A stretch of 64,000 nucleotides of DNA. Source: Chlorocebus sabaeus. Its lineage: Eukaryota; Chordata; Mammalia; Primates; Cercopithecidae. The stretch spans positions 84,096,382 through 84,160,381 of the forward strand of contig NC_132912.1 in assembly GCF_047675955.1 (NCBI RefSeq), in the 5' to 3' direction. Shown in pieces: positions 34,591 to 46,324 of the stretch. Both the position numbers and the translations under genes were made by a program. The notes under the pieces are model-generated. The model saw nothing but the letters and a program-made list of their open reading frames with translations, did not search any database and was not told where the DNA came from. The number at the start of each line of letters is the position of its first letter. Positions within the stretch are counted from its first letter, which is position 1.

Positions 34591-36618
34591 GTTGTTCACA
34601 GTTGTTTCATGGTTATATTTTAATGCCTTAAGGATCTGTAGTGATGTCCCCTTTTCGATTTCTGATACCTTCTCTCCTTTTTCTCTCTCTCTTTTCTGCT
34701 TTTCTCTTTCTCTCTCTCTCAATATTTCACAGCAACTGCTCTGCTATAAGCTTCTCCATAATTCCTTGTGTCTTACCTCGTTTCTCTCTGGCTTAGCTCT
34801 TTATTATACAGACCCAGGGAGCTTCTGCCTTGTTCAGTGTTCCTTTTTCTCTGCTTCCCAGATTCTTCATAATTGTGAAAGTTTCCGGGTTTTACCCTGC
34901 AAGTTGGAAGCCTCATCCTTAGAAATCAGGGAATTACAAAAATTCACAATTGAACATGTCTTTATCCTTTTTTATATTTAGACTAACATGGCAAATTTTC
35001 CTAGTAAAATTCATGTGTGGAAAGAGTAACAACTGAAAACAGCCATCAAACAACCTTTAAACTTTTGGACAAATTTGGGAAGTAGAATCTACAGAAAGGA
35101 AAAAAAGAGGAAATGTTAATGGGAAAAGTAACTTTTTTTTTTGGTGGCAGATGAGCAGAATGCAGGACTTTATAGAGTAATGAAAAAGAAGGAACCCAGT
35201 ATTAGATAAATGAAGAAGAGGAAGCAACAGGGAAAAAGTAAACATTTTGTTTTCCAGTTTTTCTTGTGCAAAGCTTTTTCTTACCTCCAAATGCTTAAAA
35301 AGAGTGTTGTGAAGAGACAGAATAGTAAGAATTTTTCATGGTTTAGCTGGCTTTCTTTGCTTTGTTTGTAACCTAATTACTCAGAAGGGAGAATGAAATT
35401 TTGTTTAAGTGAGAGGTATATCATGTTTAACTATTAAATCATCAAAATAAAGGGTTAGAACATGGAGATGATCATAGAAAGTTTGCATTTAAAAAGTGTT
35501 TATTTTTTATTTTCTATAAAATGTTTTAGTAACACAAATTTTAAAAAAGTATTTTGGTTTTTCTCTGTCATTGCAGTTCTTATTTTCTTATAATAACTTA
35601 GCAATACTCAGGATTTCTAAATCACGAAGCTTCTTTTCATAGCATAGCACAGTAATTCCCCTTCATTAATACTGAGTCTTAATTATTTGCAACATTCACA
35701 TATGGCACTTTCACCATGTTTCTGTTCATTCATGACTCATTCTATCGGGTCAAGTATGAGTCTAAAACCAATAAATTAAGCCATAGTAGAAATTCAATAA
35801 AAATAACTTCCCCCAGAATTGGAAATAGGCACACAGAGGTTATGTTACAAGCCTAGAAGGAATTGTGTATTGGTGGAGAGAAGAGAATTAAAATGTGCAC
35901 TCAAAGTAATGATTATGGTATGATAACATGACACCTAATCTCCCACAGAGGGAAAAAACATTAAATGCCTTCATGTTACTATAGTGTTCATGATTAACAG
36001 CTTTGAATATGAATGTTCTCCAATAGCAAGTTAAGCAATTTAAAGCTAGAGTAATTTTGGAGGAAGATCTCAATGGCAAACTCTGGCAAAGTCCCAAGAG
36101 TGCTTTATATTACACTGTATGGTACAATAATTCAGAAGAAAAACATTAATAATCTCAGGGTTAGACTTGAAGAATTTTAATTTGTTTTAATTTACAAAGC
36201 AAAATGAATGTGTACATAAACATTCTGGGTAAATAAGCTCTTCTAAAACTGTTAATGCTATTAACATTATATATTGCATCTGTTAGCATAATAAAACTTT
36301 GGATTCATTTTTATGATCCAGTATATGAGATCATTTATCTAGTCATTACCAAAGCATTTATTGTATAGCAACTATGGCAAAGTTTTTGTTTGAGGAAGTG
36401 AATGTAAAGATTCATAAAATACATTTTATGCTCTCAGGAGTCATAGTATATTATGTTGGTTAGTAATTTTGTCGTCATTAGTGCTGTTTACTATTATTCT
36501 AGACAAATAGTAGGATAGAACTTCTGAGATTCCTTGGAGTTAGGCACAGACTTATGACTTGCTCTCACTAATAAAATGTAAGATGGAGTGTCTTGTGTTA
36601 TTTGTATGTGACGAATGC
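34591..36618. other. No established gene
   Basis: Contains a CT-rich tract at about 34672-34720. The 129-codon frame 34592-34981 (plus) is driven by this tract (Ser/Leu/Phe rich) and shows no motif. The remainder is unique-looking. Confidence 0.45.
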
Positions 36619-37906
36619 TCCTTTACTCTGAGATATATATATGTGTGTGTATATATATATGTGTATATATATGTGTGTATATATATACACTTTAAGTTCT
36701 GGATTACATGTACAGAATGTGCAGTTTTGTTACATAGGTATACATGTACCCTGGTGGTTTGCTGCACCCATTAACCCGTCAGGTACATTAGGTATTTCTC
36801 CTAATGTTATCCCTCCCCTGGCCCCACACCTCCCGATAGGCCCAGTGAATGATGTTCCCCTCCCTGAGTCCAAGTGATCTCATTGTTCAACTCTCACTTA
36901 TGAGTGAGACCATGCGGTGTTTGGTTTTATGATCTTGTGATAGTTTGTTGAGAATGATGGTTTCCAGCTTCATCCATGTCTCTGCAAAGGACATGAACTC
37001 ATCCTTTTTTATGGCTGCATAGTATTCCATGGTATATATGTGCCACATTTTCTTAATCTAGTCTATCATTGATGGATATTTGGGTTGGTTCCAAGTCTTT
37101 GCTATAGTGAATAGTGCCACAATAAACATACATGTGCATGTGTCGATATAGTAGAGTGGTTTATTATCCTTTGGGTATATGCCCAGTAAAGGGATTGCTG
37201 GGTCAAATGGTATTTCCAATTACAGATCCCTGAAGAACTGCCACACTGTCTTCCACAATGGTTGAACCAATTTACACTCCTACCAACAGTGTAAAAGCAT
37301 TCCTATTTTTCCACAACCTCTCCAGCATCTGTTGTTTCCTGACTTTTTAATGATCGCCACTCTAACTGGCATGAGATGGTATCTCATTGTGGTTTTTGAT
37401 TTGCATTTCTCTAATCACCAGTGATGATGAGCATTTTTTCATGTTTGTTGGCTGCATAAATGTCTTCTTTTGAGAAGTGTCTGTTCATATCCTTTGACCA
37501 CTTTTTTATGGGGTTGTTTTTTTCTTGTAAATTTGTTAAGTTCTTTGTAGATTCTGGATATTAGCCCTTTGTCAGATGGATAGATTGTAAAATTTTTCTC
37601 CCATTCTGTAGATTGCCTGTTCTCTCTGATGATAGTATCTTGTACTGTGTAGAAGCTCTTTAGTTTAATTGGATCCTATTTGTCAATTTTGGCTTTTGTT
37701 GCCATTGCTTTTGGTGTTTTAAACATGAAGTCTTTGCCCATGCCTATGTCTTGAATGGTATTGCCCAGTTTTCTTCTAGGATTTTTATGGTCCTAGGACT
37801 TACATTTAAGTCTTTGATCTATCTTGAGTTGATTTTTGTAAAAGGTGTAAGGAAGGGGTCCAGCTGGCTGAATAGGAACAGCACCAGTCTGCAGTTCCTT
37901 TACTCT
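36619..37906 (-). mobile_element. L1 with 5'-UTR scrap inverted at its far end, with TSD
   Basis: 36683-37860 is reverse-complement L1 3' UTR and ORF2 C-terminal coding sequence. At 37862-37895 the text becomes plus-strand L1 5' UTR: GGCTGAATAGGAACAGCACC followed by AGTCTGCAGTTCC, differing from the remembered consensus at about 3 of 34 positions. The whole is enclosed by TCCTTTACTCT at 36619-36629 and 37896-37906, so it is one insertion. The L1 between about base 50 and about base 4900 is missing. Confidence 0.88.
36630..36690. repeat. (TA)n/(TG)n compound microsatellite
   Basis: Alternating ATAT and GTGT blocks occupy exactly the place where this L1 should have its poly(T) (reverse poly(A)) tail. 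It was probably born from that tail. Confidence 0.9.
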
Positions 37907-38569
37907 AAACATGGAAACAATTAAAGTTCCAAATATGAATGTTTTATCAGCCGGGATCCTTGATTAGAACACTATAAAGCAGAGTCCTCTGCCATCCCAA
38001 GATGGCCACGAAATTCAAGCAAGAGACAAATTAACATTTGCTATTTTCAGGTTTAAATTTTATTGCTGCAGTTGCTATTATAACATAGTTCAATGTATTT
38101 TTTTTTTTTTTTTCTGTTTTAACTAAGTTGTTACACCATAAGTAGCCTCCTCTGTCTTCATGGTGGTTCCTTCTATGAAATAATCTGTGTTCTAGGTTCT
38201 ATGGACATGGATCAGGGCCATGTCCATACACACACAAGGTGGGGAAAGAGAAGACATAGGCTATTCCTGCTAGGGAGGGAGTGGAGCTATGTGGGTAGTT
38301 GACAATCTGGGAACAATGTGCAACTAGGAGAGATTGAATGTGGAACAAGGCACAAAACAAACAGATGTCAAAGGGAGCCCGAGTCACCAGAGAAAACCGA
38401 GGACAGAAGAAAAGATTGAAAACGTATTACAATTACGGGAGAGATTCAGGACTCCAAGAGCTAAGAGGATGAGGAGGGAGAGGATGTAGGATCAGACAGA
38501 ATGAGGAGAAGCTAGTGCAAGTTGTGCACAGAAGTATTAACATCTCTATCAGCTAATATTTATTGAGCA
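37907..38569. other. No gene or clear repeat
   Basis: Contains T16 at 38098-38113. No supported frame. Confidence 0.45.
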
Positions 38570-38775
38570 TTTATTATATGCCAGGTATTTTGCTCAGCAT
38601 GTGCCATACTTAACCTCATGTAACCCTTATAACAACCTTATGAGTTAAGCACTATTATTTCTCACACTAAAACTAAATAAATTAAAAATCAGAAAATTTG
38701 AATAATTCATCTAAAATCATAGAACTTTTAAGAGAAGCTAGGTTTCAAATCGTGTTTTTCCTGAGTCAGTACTAA
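38570..38775 (-). mobile_element. MIR SINE (minus orientation)
   Basis: TTTATTATATGCCAGGTATT, ATAACAACCTTATGAGTTAA and AGAGAAGCTAGGTTTCAAAT follow reversed MIR order. Confidence 0.8.
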
Positions 38776-39648
38776 TAACTGCAAGTGTTATATTTTCTAA
38801 ATTAAAATGACAAGAAAGAAACCAAAGGACTTTCTATTACTAGGAATTGCAGAAAGACCTCGAATTTTTTTGTATTTGCTTAGGTTTCAGGTTTCAAGAC
38901 TCTCATTATAATTTCATATTTCTTTATCTAATTTAGTTTCCACCAGCTTGATATACCAATTCTACCTTTACTGGTATTTGTGTAAGATACAGTATTCAAA
39001 TAATCATTGTTCATGAGGAATTGTTGATTTGTACTTGCTCAGTCTGAACTGCAGAATCTGATCGTGACAATCACGTAGAGGCCATGACATTCCATGGTCT
39101 TTTATAACTTAGAAAGTTATAAAGGAAGGAAAAATAACAATAGTTGCTGAAAAGGTCAAATTTGCTCTTGAAAGGAGAAGTATATACATTTTTACCTCTT
39201 CATTTATAAAAATTATTTTTTAAATTGGCATTTCTGATATTGGTGCCTGTTTTTGTTGCTGCTACACTTGATTTTCCTCAACTACTGTAGTAGGAGTATA
39301 GTTTGTTGTGTATCTGTAAGTCCATTTTTGCTTCAGGTAGTTATTACAGAGCCTTACATTTTATACATTTTCTTACTTTTAATATTAAGCATTTGATAAT
39401 TGACTTCTTTGGAAGATATTGCTTTTCAAATATCCTCTCATTCCTCAGCAGCCCAAATAGTTGATAGTAAGCCATTGAATGCCTACAGTGTATGGAATAC
39501 ACATGCAAAATGTTTGCCGCAGTTACCTAGGTTTCTCTTTTCTGTTTGGTTTCTTGTTTTTGTCTTTGAATCTATGTTTCAGCAATAGGAAGGGTCATAA
39601 GACTTGTTTAGTTTGGCATGCAGAAAAGAAAACCTTCTGAGGTGATAT
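38776..39648. other. No gene or clear repeat
   Basis: AT-rich unique-looking sequence. The frame at 39400-39588 has no recognisable motif. Confidence 0.45.
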
Positions 39649-39789
39649 AAAAAGTTAGTGATTCTCGCTTGAACCCAGGAGGCAGAGGTTGCAGTGAGCC
39701 AAGATCACACCACTGTACTCCAACCTGGGCTACAGAGTGAGACTCCGTCTAAAAAAAAAAAAAAAAAAAAAAAAAAAGTTAGTGATTCT
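39649..39789 (+). mobile_element. Strongly 5'-truncated Alu with 17-nt TSD
   Basis: About 85 bp of Alu right arm (CGCTTGAACCCAGGAGGCAG to GAGACTCCGTCT) and A27. The direct repeat AAAAAGTTAGTGATTCT lies at 39649-39665 and 39773-39789. ATTCT at the left junction partly matches Alu AATC, so microhomology is possible. Confidence 0.92.
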
Positions 39790-41124
39790 ATATGATTTTC
39801 AAATTTCACTGGTAATCTGTTTTTCACCGTAAGATTTCACAACCCAAAATTTTGCTATGTAATTATGTCAGGACAAGTATGTGTTTCGAATACAACAGCT
39901 CCGCTTTGAGCATGGATGGTAAATGAGATCCATTTACCAAGCCAGTGTTAGTAATTTGGAAGTGACTACCTTGCCCACCCTCAAAAGAAAATGAGTACTA
40001 AAGTCCATTACATGTCTGCCACAGTTGTAGGAGGGAAAATGACAACCTGGATGCATTGGGATATGGTAATATTAATTTATAAAGAAAAACCCTTTCTCTT
40101 ATTTTCTGTTTTAAACCTTATTTTTAAATTGTTTAAAAGAACTTTAAAGTTATATATAATATATCCTCATTTTGAAATACTTAACTTGATATTTTAATTT
40201 AACTACAAAAACAAGGAAAGGAAAAAAGTCCTACACCTATAAGAAAAGCAGAAGTAAAGGAAATGTTGGGTGAAGTGTTTACATCAATCTCTGGTCAGAC
40301 TTACTGCTATTAATAGAGATGGTCTAAGCCAATTGACATCCTGGTATAGGAAGATAATTCTCGATCCATTTGTCAGCCACATCAGAGTGTGCTGTACAAG
40401 CTTCTCCAATCCTTCCATGTTCCAAAATAGAAAGAAAAAAAATATCCATCTGATGAATACAAGAAAAATCCTCACCTACAAGAGTAACAAAGGGTGTTAT
40501 CTGTCTTCTACTATTATTCATTGATTATTATGATCTCAGCTGAATCTTGTCATTTTGCTCAAGTATAATCTCTTCATTTTCTATTTTTATTCCCAGTGAC
40601 ATTCTGATTAGCACTGATGCTAAGCTCTTGCAATGGAATGATATATTTATTACAATGATCAATATGAAATAAGCAGGATAAGCCCATTCAGAGTTGATAG
40701 TCTGTGTCAGGCTCTCAGATGGAAATCATTAATATAATTAATATGAAATCAATTTGAGAAACATGTTATAATTTGCTGTGTAAGTCTTTTAATTATGTTT
40801 TTTTCTTTTGTAATAAAAACAACTAAATGTTCACCAATTATCTCATTTCATAAATGATGTTCTCATTGAACTCATCAATAAGCTCTCAGATGATAAATAT
40901 AAAATGATCTTAGTAAGAAAAAAACAACTGTTCAGTATTGGAAGCATCCCAAAAATGTATTTTATGTGGTTTAAAACTGACAGTATTCTTTCACCAAATA
41001 ACAAAGATTAGGTACTTTTGTTTGGGAAATTGTTTGCTTTAAAAGTACTTAATTTTTAGTGCATGTTTCATTTACCATTGACCATCAGTATAATCAAATT
41101 TGCATTTGAATACTACATATGTGA
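39790..41124. other. No gene or clear repeat
   Basis: AT-rich. Overlapping frames at 40270-40524 on both strands carry no motif. Confidence 0.45.
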
Positions 41125-41240
41125 CCTACAGTTGTTCCTTAACCTTTCTGAGTCTTAGGTTTTGCATTCATCAATGTGTATCTAATAAGGTTTTTGTGAG
41201 AATCAAAATAATGCAAGAATATAAAATAATAGAATGAATA
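41125..41240 (+). mobile_element. MIR fragment
   Basis: CCTTAACCTTTCTGAGTCTT and AAGGTTTTTGTGAGAATCAA match the MIR core and 3' half. Confidence 0.65.
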
Positions 41241-41277
41241 TAGCTTGATAATTGACTGCATAGATAAGCTCTGTAAA

Positions 41278-41490
41278 TGAATAGACCTGGCTTTAAACTA
41301 GACTTCATCACTTACTAACTGGGTAAGCTAGATGTGTAGCTTGTATAAAAAAACCTCAGTTTTTTCACTGGCAAAGTGAGAATAATAATAGTACCTACCA
41401 ACAGGGTATGATGTTTCTGAAATAATGCATGCAAAATACTTAGTGTGGTGCCATGTGCAGTCTTTGAATCAATGCTTGCAATTAACACTT
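41278..41490 (+). mobile_element. MIR SINE
   Basis: AATAGACCTGGCTTTAAACT, CATCACTTACTAACTGGGTA, AATAATAATAGTACCTACCA and TGCAAAATACTTAGTGTGGT follow MIR order closely. Confidence 0.88.
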
Positions 41491-41814
41491 TTGTTGTGGA
41501 AATCAAAAAATAATAGATGTTCTCTTTTTAATTTTTAAATTCTTTCTTCATCATTCATCTGCCTTGGGAATGCCCAGCTTCAACCCAGGATTTCTTTCTT
41601 TCCATTATTTCTTCATACTGATCTTACGAAGCTCCACTTTCTTGTCATCAATTTTCTTTTTGGTTGTCAGTGACCTCCCCATCTCTCACCCCTATGTGTC
41701 TAATACAGTATATCTAAGCTCTAGGAGATAAAGTTGTGCATTGTCCCAGTGGCTTTGGTAGTACCCTGCATATAGTATGTAAAGAATAAGCCTTTGGAGA
41801 AACATAATTTACTT

Positions 41815-41955
41815 TAAGCCTTAACTTTTTTCCATTTGTAAGAGAAAAATACTCCTACAAAAAGATAATTAATACATATGATGTAGGTTTCTGAACTGTT
41901 GGAATAAGATAACAAAGCTCTTAACACAGTATTTGGTGCATTGCATGTGTTTGGC
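41815..41955 (+). mobile_element. MIR 3' fragment
   Basis: CCATTTGTAAGAGAAAAATA and AGCTCTTAACACAGTATTTG match the MIR distal half. Confidence 0.55.
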
Positions 41956-41959
41956 AAAA

Positions 41960-43040
41960 GGGAGCTAATTTTACTCTTACTGCTTACCAACTCCAATTTT
42001 AGAAAGTGTCTCCTTATATTTCTTCAAGGTTTGCCTACCTCTTTTACTTGCTCTTTGGTTTTATAGTTATCATGTGAAGCAACATTCAGTTTTTTATGTC
42101 CCTTTAGATTGAACAGTTCTTCAAAAGGTGATTCCCTAATAAAAATGTTGAAATAGCACAATATATTTGGTTTTAACTATGGAACAAAATGCTATTTGTA
42201 TTAAATAAAATAGAATTTCCTCTCCAATAATTTATGACATTTAAGATAAACATATACCTCACAGTCAAGACTGGATATTACCGATCAGCAACACTTTGAA
42301 GGAAATCACTAATGAAAAAATATAGGAGAATGGGAGAAGTCTGTCTAGAGTAGCAGTATTATTCTCATGTGTGTTACCTCTGCAGTTCAATACTTTGTCC
42401 AGGCAGTTATATTTAGAACCATTATGTCTAGCAAATGTCGCAAAAGCGGGGAAGATTTCTTAAAATATAATGCAAGCAGCATGTACCAACTGTCATTTTT
42501 TCAATTTCCACAAATTCCTGAAATAAACCTTAAAATGTACAGAAAACACTAGGGCATGAAATTATACACAAGGATTTGTTTTCACAGCTCCTTTAGAGAA
42601 CAGCAGGATGTTCTAACAGTTGGGAATTCCCAGAGATCCACTCTGTGTTTTCTTTGCATCTTTATATCAAAAGGCCAGAAGTAGGGTAAACCAAGTGAGG
42701 TACCTACAGTGTGAAATTTAACGGACAATTGCTTTCATCTTTTTTCTTGGAGTTATACTGATATACTGATTATCATTGATGGGCATTTATAAAATCTAAC
42801 TGGTAGACTTGCTATTTTCTTCTTTGGAGGAAATTTATTATCATATAAATCTGTATATCCCTCAAGCATCATTTGCACTTATGTTACCTAAGGCAAAACC
42901 AACAGAGCTCCCCTGAAAAATGCTGCCTCCCTATTCCCCTTCCTGCTATAATTTTGCATATTTTTTACATTCCTATTAGGATCTGGTGACTTAGAAATTA
43001 AACAAAATAATACTAGTGATGATAAATATGTTTTTAATAG
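41960..43040. other. No gene or clear repeat
   Basis: Unique-looking sequence. No supported frame. Confidence 0.45.
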
Positions 43041-43240
43041 TTAATGCTAGACACTCTTTAAAACAATATGCATATTTTGACATTTAATTTTCTTAACAAC
43101 ACTATGCATTAAGAATAATTATCACCCCCATTTCGAGATGTTGCATGTAGGATAAGTAACCACCCAAGGTCATGTGACCACAAGGTGCAGGTCTATTATG
43201 GCATCTGTGCTCTTAGTCATGAAGCTAGATTGCCTCTTAA
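43041..43240 (-). mobile_element. MIR (minus orientation)
   Basis: CATTTAATTTTCTTAACAAC, CACCCCCATTTCGAGATG and CACCCAAGGTCATGTGACCA follow reversed MIR order. Confidence 0.75.
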
Positions 43241-43849
43241 AATACACCTTTAAAAAATCTGTTGTTGTATCACACTGAAGTATTATGGTTTATCTTAGTA
43301 TTTTTTAGCTGCATGTTTATGCTACAAATTGAGTTTTATTGATGTTACTGTTGTTTGCTGCTGATGCTTTTTTCTCTATTTTTCTCTTCCTCCATTCGAG
43401 TGATTATTCCACCCTTGCTTGGATCTCATGGCTATGATATTTTAACTATATTGAAGTGAATCCAAGTTCCAGAGTTTAAACTTTATTTTTTAATGGGTAT
43501 TATTGCTTGAAACCTCAAAAGAGGTCAGAAGCAAGCACTTCCCAGAAATCACTCATACATAATAGTCCAGACAGGGTAGTTTAAAATAGAGTTTACAAAT
43601 ACTTGTACTATGAAATTTTTAACTATATCTATACCAGTGAAGCATGACAAATTATATATTTCTGGGAACTTTTCTTTGATTCTGTTTATGAGAAAAGTCC
43701 CAAAACAAAAGTGTTCTTAAGATTAATTTGGAATTTTTCCAAATTTTCTTTAAGGCAAGAAAAAGTACTACAAGGAAATTAAACAACTCATAAAATGTCT
43801 ATCCATGTAGTAATTCATTCATTCAACCAACTTTTATTTATATAGACAG
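43241..43849. other. No gene or clear repeat
   Basis: AT-rich sequence without a supported frame. Confidence 0.45.
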
Positions 43850-43939
43850 GTAAAGGTTTAAATTTTGACTCATTACTTAGTAGCTATGTGATCTTGGGCA
43901 AGTGGCTTAAAGATTTAAGTTTTTATAAGATAGAAATAT
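43850..43939 (+). mobile_element. MIR, left half of a split copy
   Basis: TTAGTAGCTATGTGATCTTG and GGCAAGTGGCTTAAAGA are the MIR core. The element is interrupted by an L1 and resumes at 46149. Confidence 0.78.
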
Positions 43940-44233
43940 AAAATAAAGCTGCAGGTGCAAATGTTCACATGCACCCCAGTGACTCCAGCCCCATCCCTCC
44001 TCCACCACTGTCACTGCTGCTGTCAATGCCCACAAAGAGGCTGGCAGCCTCTGGTCGACCAGTGCCCTACCCCAGCCAATGAGTGTACACCCCACCACGC
44101 TGCCACTGTTGTTGATACAAGCAGACAGACATGGATCTCACTGCCACTGCTCAATGAAGGGTTTTGGCTTGTACAACTCATTGTAGTGCTGTCGCCAACA
44201 GTCTTGGAACACCTAGATCCTGCCAGCAAAGCA

Positions 44234-44367
44234 GGTTCCCAACCTTGAGGGGTCAGAGAACCACTCTTGGGGACCAATGCCAGCTCCACAGAGTTAGAAA
44301 GGTTCCCAACCATGAGGGGCCAGCGAACAAAGTCAGGGGACCAATACCACCTCCCCAGAGTTAGAAC
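44234..44367 (+). repeat. Two 67-bp tandem units in the L1 head
   Basis: Unit 1 (44234-44300) and unit 2 (44301-44367) both run GGTTCCCAACC.TGAGGGG ... GGGGACCAAT ... CAGAGTTAGAA. Tandem units are compatible with an L1 5' UTR. Confidence 0.85.
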
Positions 44368-45231
44368 ATGCAGCCCTGTGGAAAATATGATTCTTACTTA
44401 GAGAACTTCATAGTCTCTGCCCAAAAGCTCCCTGATCTGAAAGAAAACTTCACCAAAGTTTCAGAATACACTATCAATGTACAAAAATCAGTAGCATTCC
44501 TGTACACCAACATCAAGCTGATAGCCAATCAATAATGTAATCCCATTAGCAATAGCCACGAAAAAGAATAAAATACTTATCAATACAGCTAACAAGGGAA
44601 GTGAAATACTCTACAATCAGAATTACAGAACACTGCTCATAGAGGTCAGAGTTGACACAAACAAATAGAAAAACATTGTATGATCATGGATAGAAAGAAT
44701 CAATATTGTTAAAACGGGCATACTTACCAAAGCAATTTTAGATTTAATGCGATTCCTATTAAACTAACAATAGCATTCTTCACAGAACTAGAAAAGTCCA
44801 TTTTAAAATTTATATGAAACCAAAAATGAACCCAAGTAACAAAGGCAACCTAAAGGAAAAAGAACAACACTGGAAGAATCACAATTACCTGACTTCAAAC
44901 TGTACCATAAGGCTACAGTAAACAAAACAGCCTAGTAGTAGTACAAAAGCAGACACATAGACCAATGGAACAGAATAGAGAGCCATGAAATCATGTCACA
45001 CACCTACAACCATCCTGATCTTTGACAATGTGGACAAAACAAGCAATGGGGAAAGCACTCCCTATTCAATAAGTGATTCTGCGATAACTGGCTAGTCATA
45101 TGCAGAAAATTGAAATGGGACCCCTTCCTTTCACCATATACAAAAATCAATTCAAGAGGTATATAAAACCTACAACTATAAAATCCCTGGAAGATAACCG
45201 AGGAAATACCATTCTGGACATAAGGACATTC

Positions 45232-45330
45232 TGGGAATGTAAATTAGTTCAGCCATTGTGGAAAGCAGTTTGGTAATTTCTCAAGGATCTTAAAACAGAA
45301 TTACCATTCAACCCAGAAATCCCATAATCA
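45232..45330 (+). repeat. Out-of-order duplicate of a downstream L1 segment
   Basis: GGGAATGTAAATTAGTTCAG followed by CCATTGTGGAAAGCAG recurs at 45532 onward in its proper L1 place. The first copy sits about 300 nt too early, between ATTCTGGACATAAGGA and TTTTCAAAAGAAGACATACA. Confidence 0.88.
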
Positions 45331-46148
45331 GTTTTCAAAAGAAGACATACACATGGCCAACAAGCATATGAAAAAATTCTCACTATCACTAATCATTTGA
45401 AAAATGCAAATCAAAACCACAATGAGATGCCACCTGACATCAGTCAAAATGGCTATTAAAAAAAAAAAAAAAAAAAAAAAGCAGATACTGGCAAGGTTGC
45501 AGAGGAAAGACAATGCATATACCCTGCTTGTGGGAATGTAAATTAGTTCAGCCATTGTGGAAAACAGTTTGGCGATTTCTCACAGAACTTAAAACAGGAT
45601 TATTTTTTGAGCCAGCAATCCCATTAGGAAGAATATACCCCAAATAATATAAATCATTCTACTTTAAAGATACATGCATGTGTATGTTTATTGCAGTTGT
45701 ATTCACAATAGCAAAGATGCCCATCAATGGTAGACTGGATAAAGAAAATGTGGTACATATACACCATGTCATACTATACAACCATAAAAAAGAATGAGAT
45801 CATGTTTTTGCAGCAACATGGATGGAGCTGGAGGCCATTATTCAAAGCAAACTAACACAGGAACAGAAAACTAATCATCACATGTCCTCCCTTATAAGTG
45901 GCAACTAAACATTGAGTACATATGAACACAAAGAAGAAACAAAAGACACCAGGGCCTACTTGAAGGTGGAGGATGGGAAGAGGGTGAGGATTGAAAACCT
46001 ACCTACTAGGTACTATGCTTATTCCCTGGATGATGAAATAATCTTTACACCAAACCCTCATGACACGTAGTTTGCCCAGGTAGCAAACCTGCACATGTAT
46101 CCCTGAACCCAAAATAAAAGTTAAAGGTAATAGTGCAAAATAAAATAA

Positions 46149-46230
46149 AATAGAAATAGCATATCTCTTAAAAGATTACCTGGGTCACTAAATGAGGAAA
46201 TGTATAAAAAGTACATAGTACATTACTAAC
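46149..46230 (+). mobile_element. MIR, right half of the split copy
   Basis: ATAGAAATAGCATATCTCTT followed by CACTAAATGAGGAAATGTAT and AAAAAGTACATAGTACATT continues the MIR from where 43939 stopped. Confidence 0.65.
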
Positions 46231-46324
46231 ATTGGTCTTCTCATTTATTGTGGCTTTCTCTCTTAATCTACCCAGAATTCTACTGCCATATGAATAACTT
46301 AATAGTGTTAAATTCATCCATCTT

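Larger units (their letters stand above)
43940..46148 (+). mobile_element. Older primate L1 inserted into a MIR, internally deleted
   Basis: A GC-rich head (about 43945-44385, possibly an old L1 5' UTR) joins directly to ORF2 near the reverse-transcriptase thumb (LYLENFIVSAQKLPD-like text, with changes). The element runs to a 3' UTR and tail at about 46148. The short repeat ATAGAAATA flanks it, and MIR text continues on both sides, so head and body entered as one unit. Frames are destroyed throughout. Confidence 0.8.

Noticed and set aside
34592..34981. 129-codon plus frame beginning MFTVVSWLYFNA
   Set aside because: Its length comes from a CT-rich tract with few stop codons. No domain, and no regular promoter or splice context.
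36559..36877. Overlapping plus and minus Tyr/Ile/Val-rich frames
   Set aside because: Created by the TA/TG microsatellite at the L1 tail.
43955..44364. Overlapping frames of 63-97 codons on both strands in the GC-rich block
   Set aside because: The block lies inside an L1 insertion and is probably non-coding 5' UTR. Frames on both strands reflect low stop density at higher GC.
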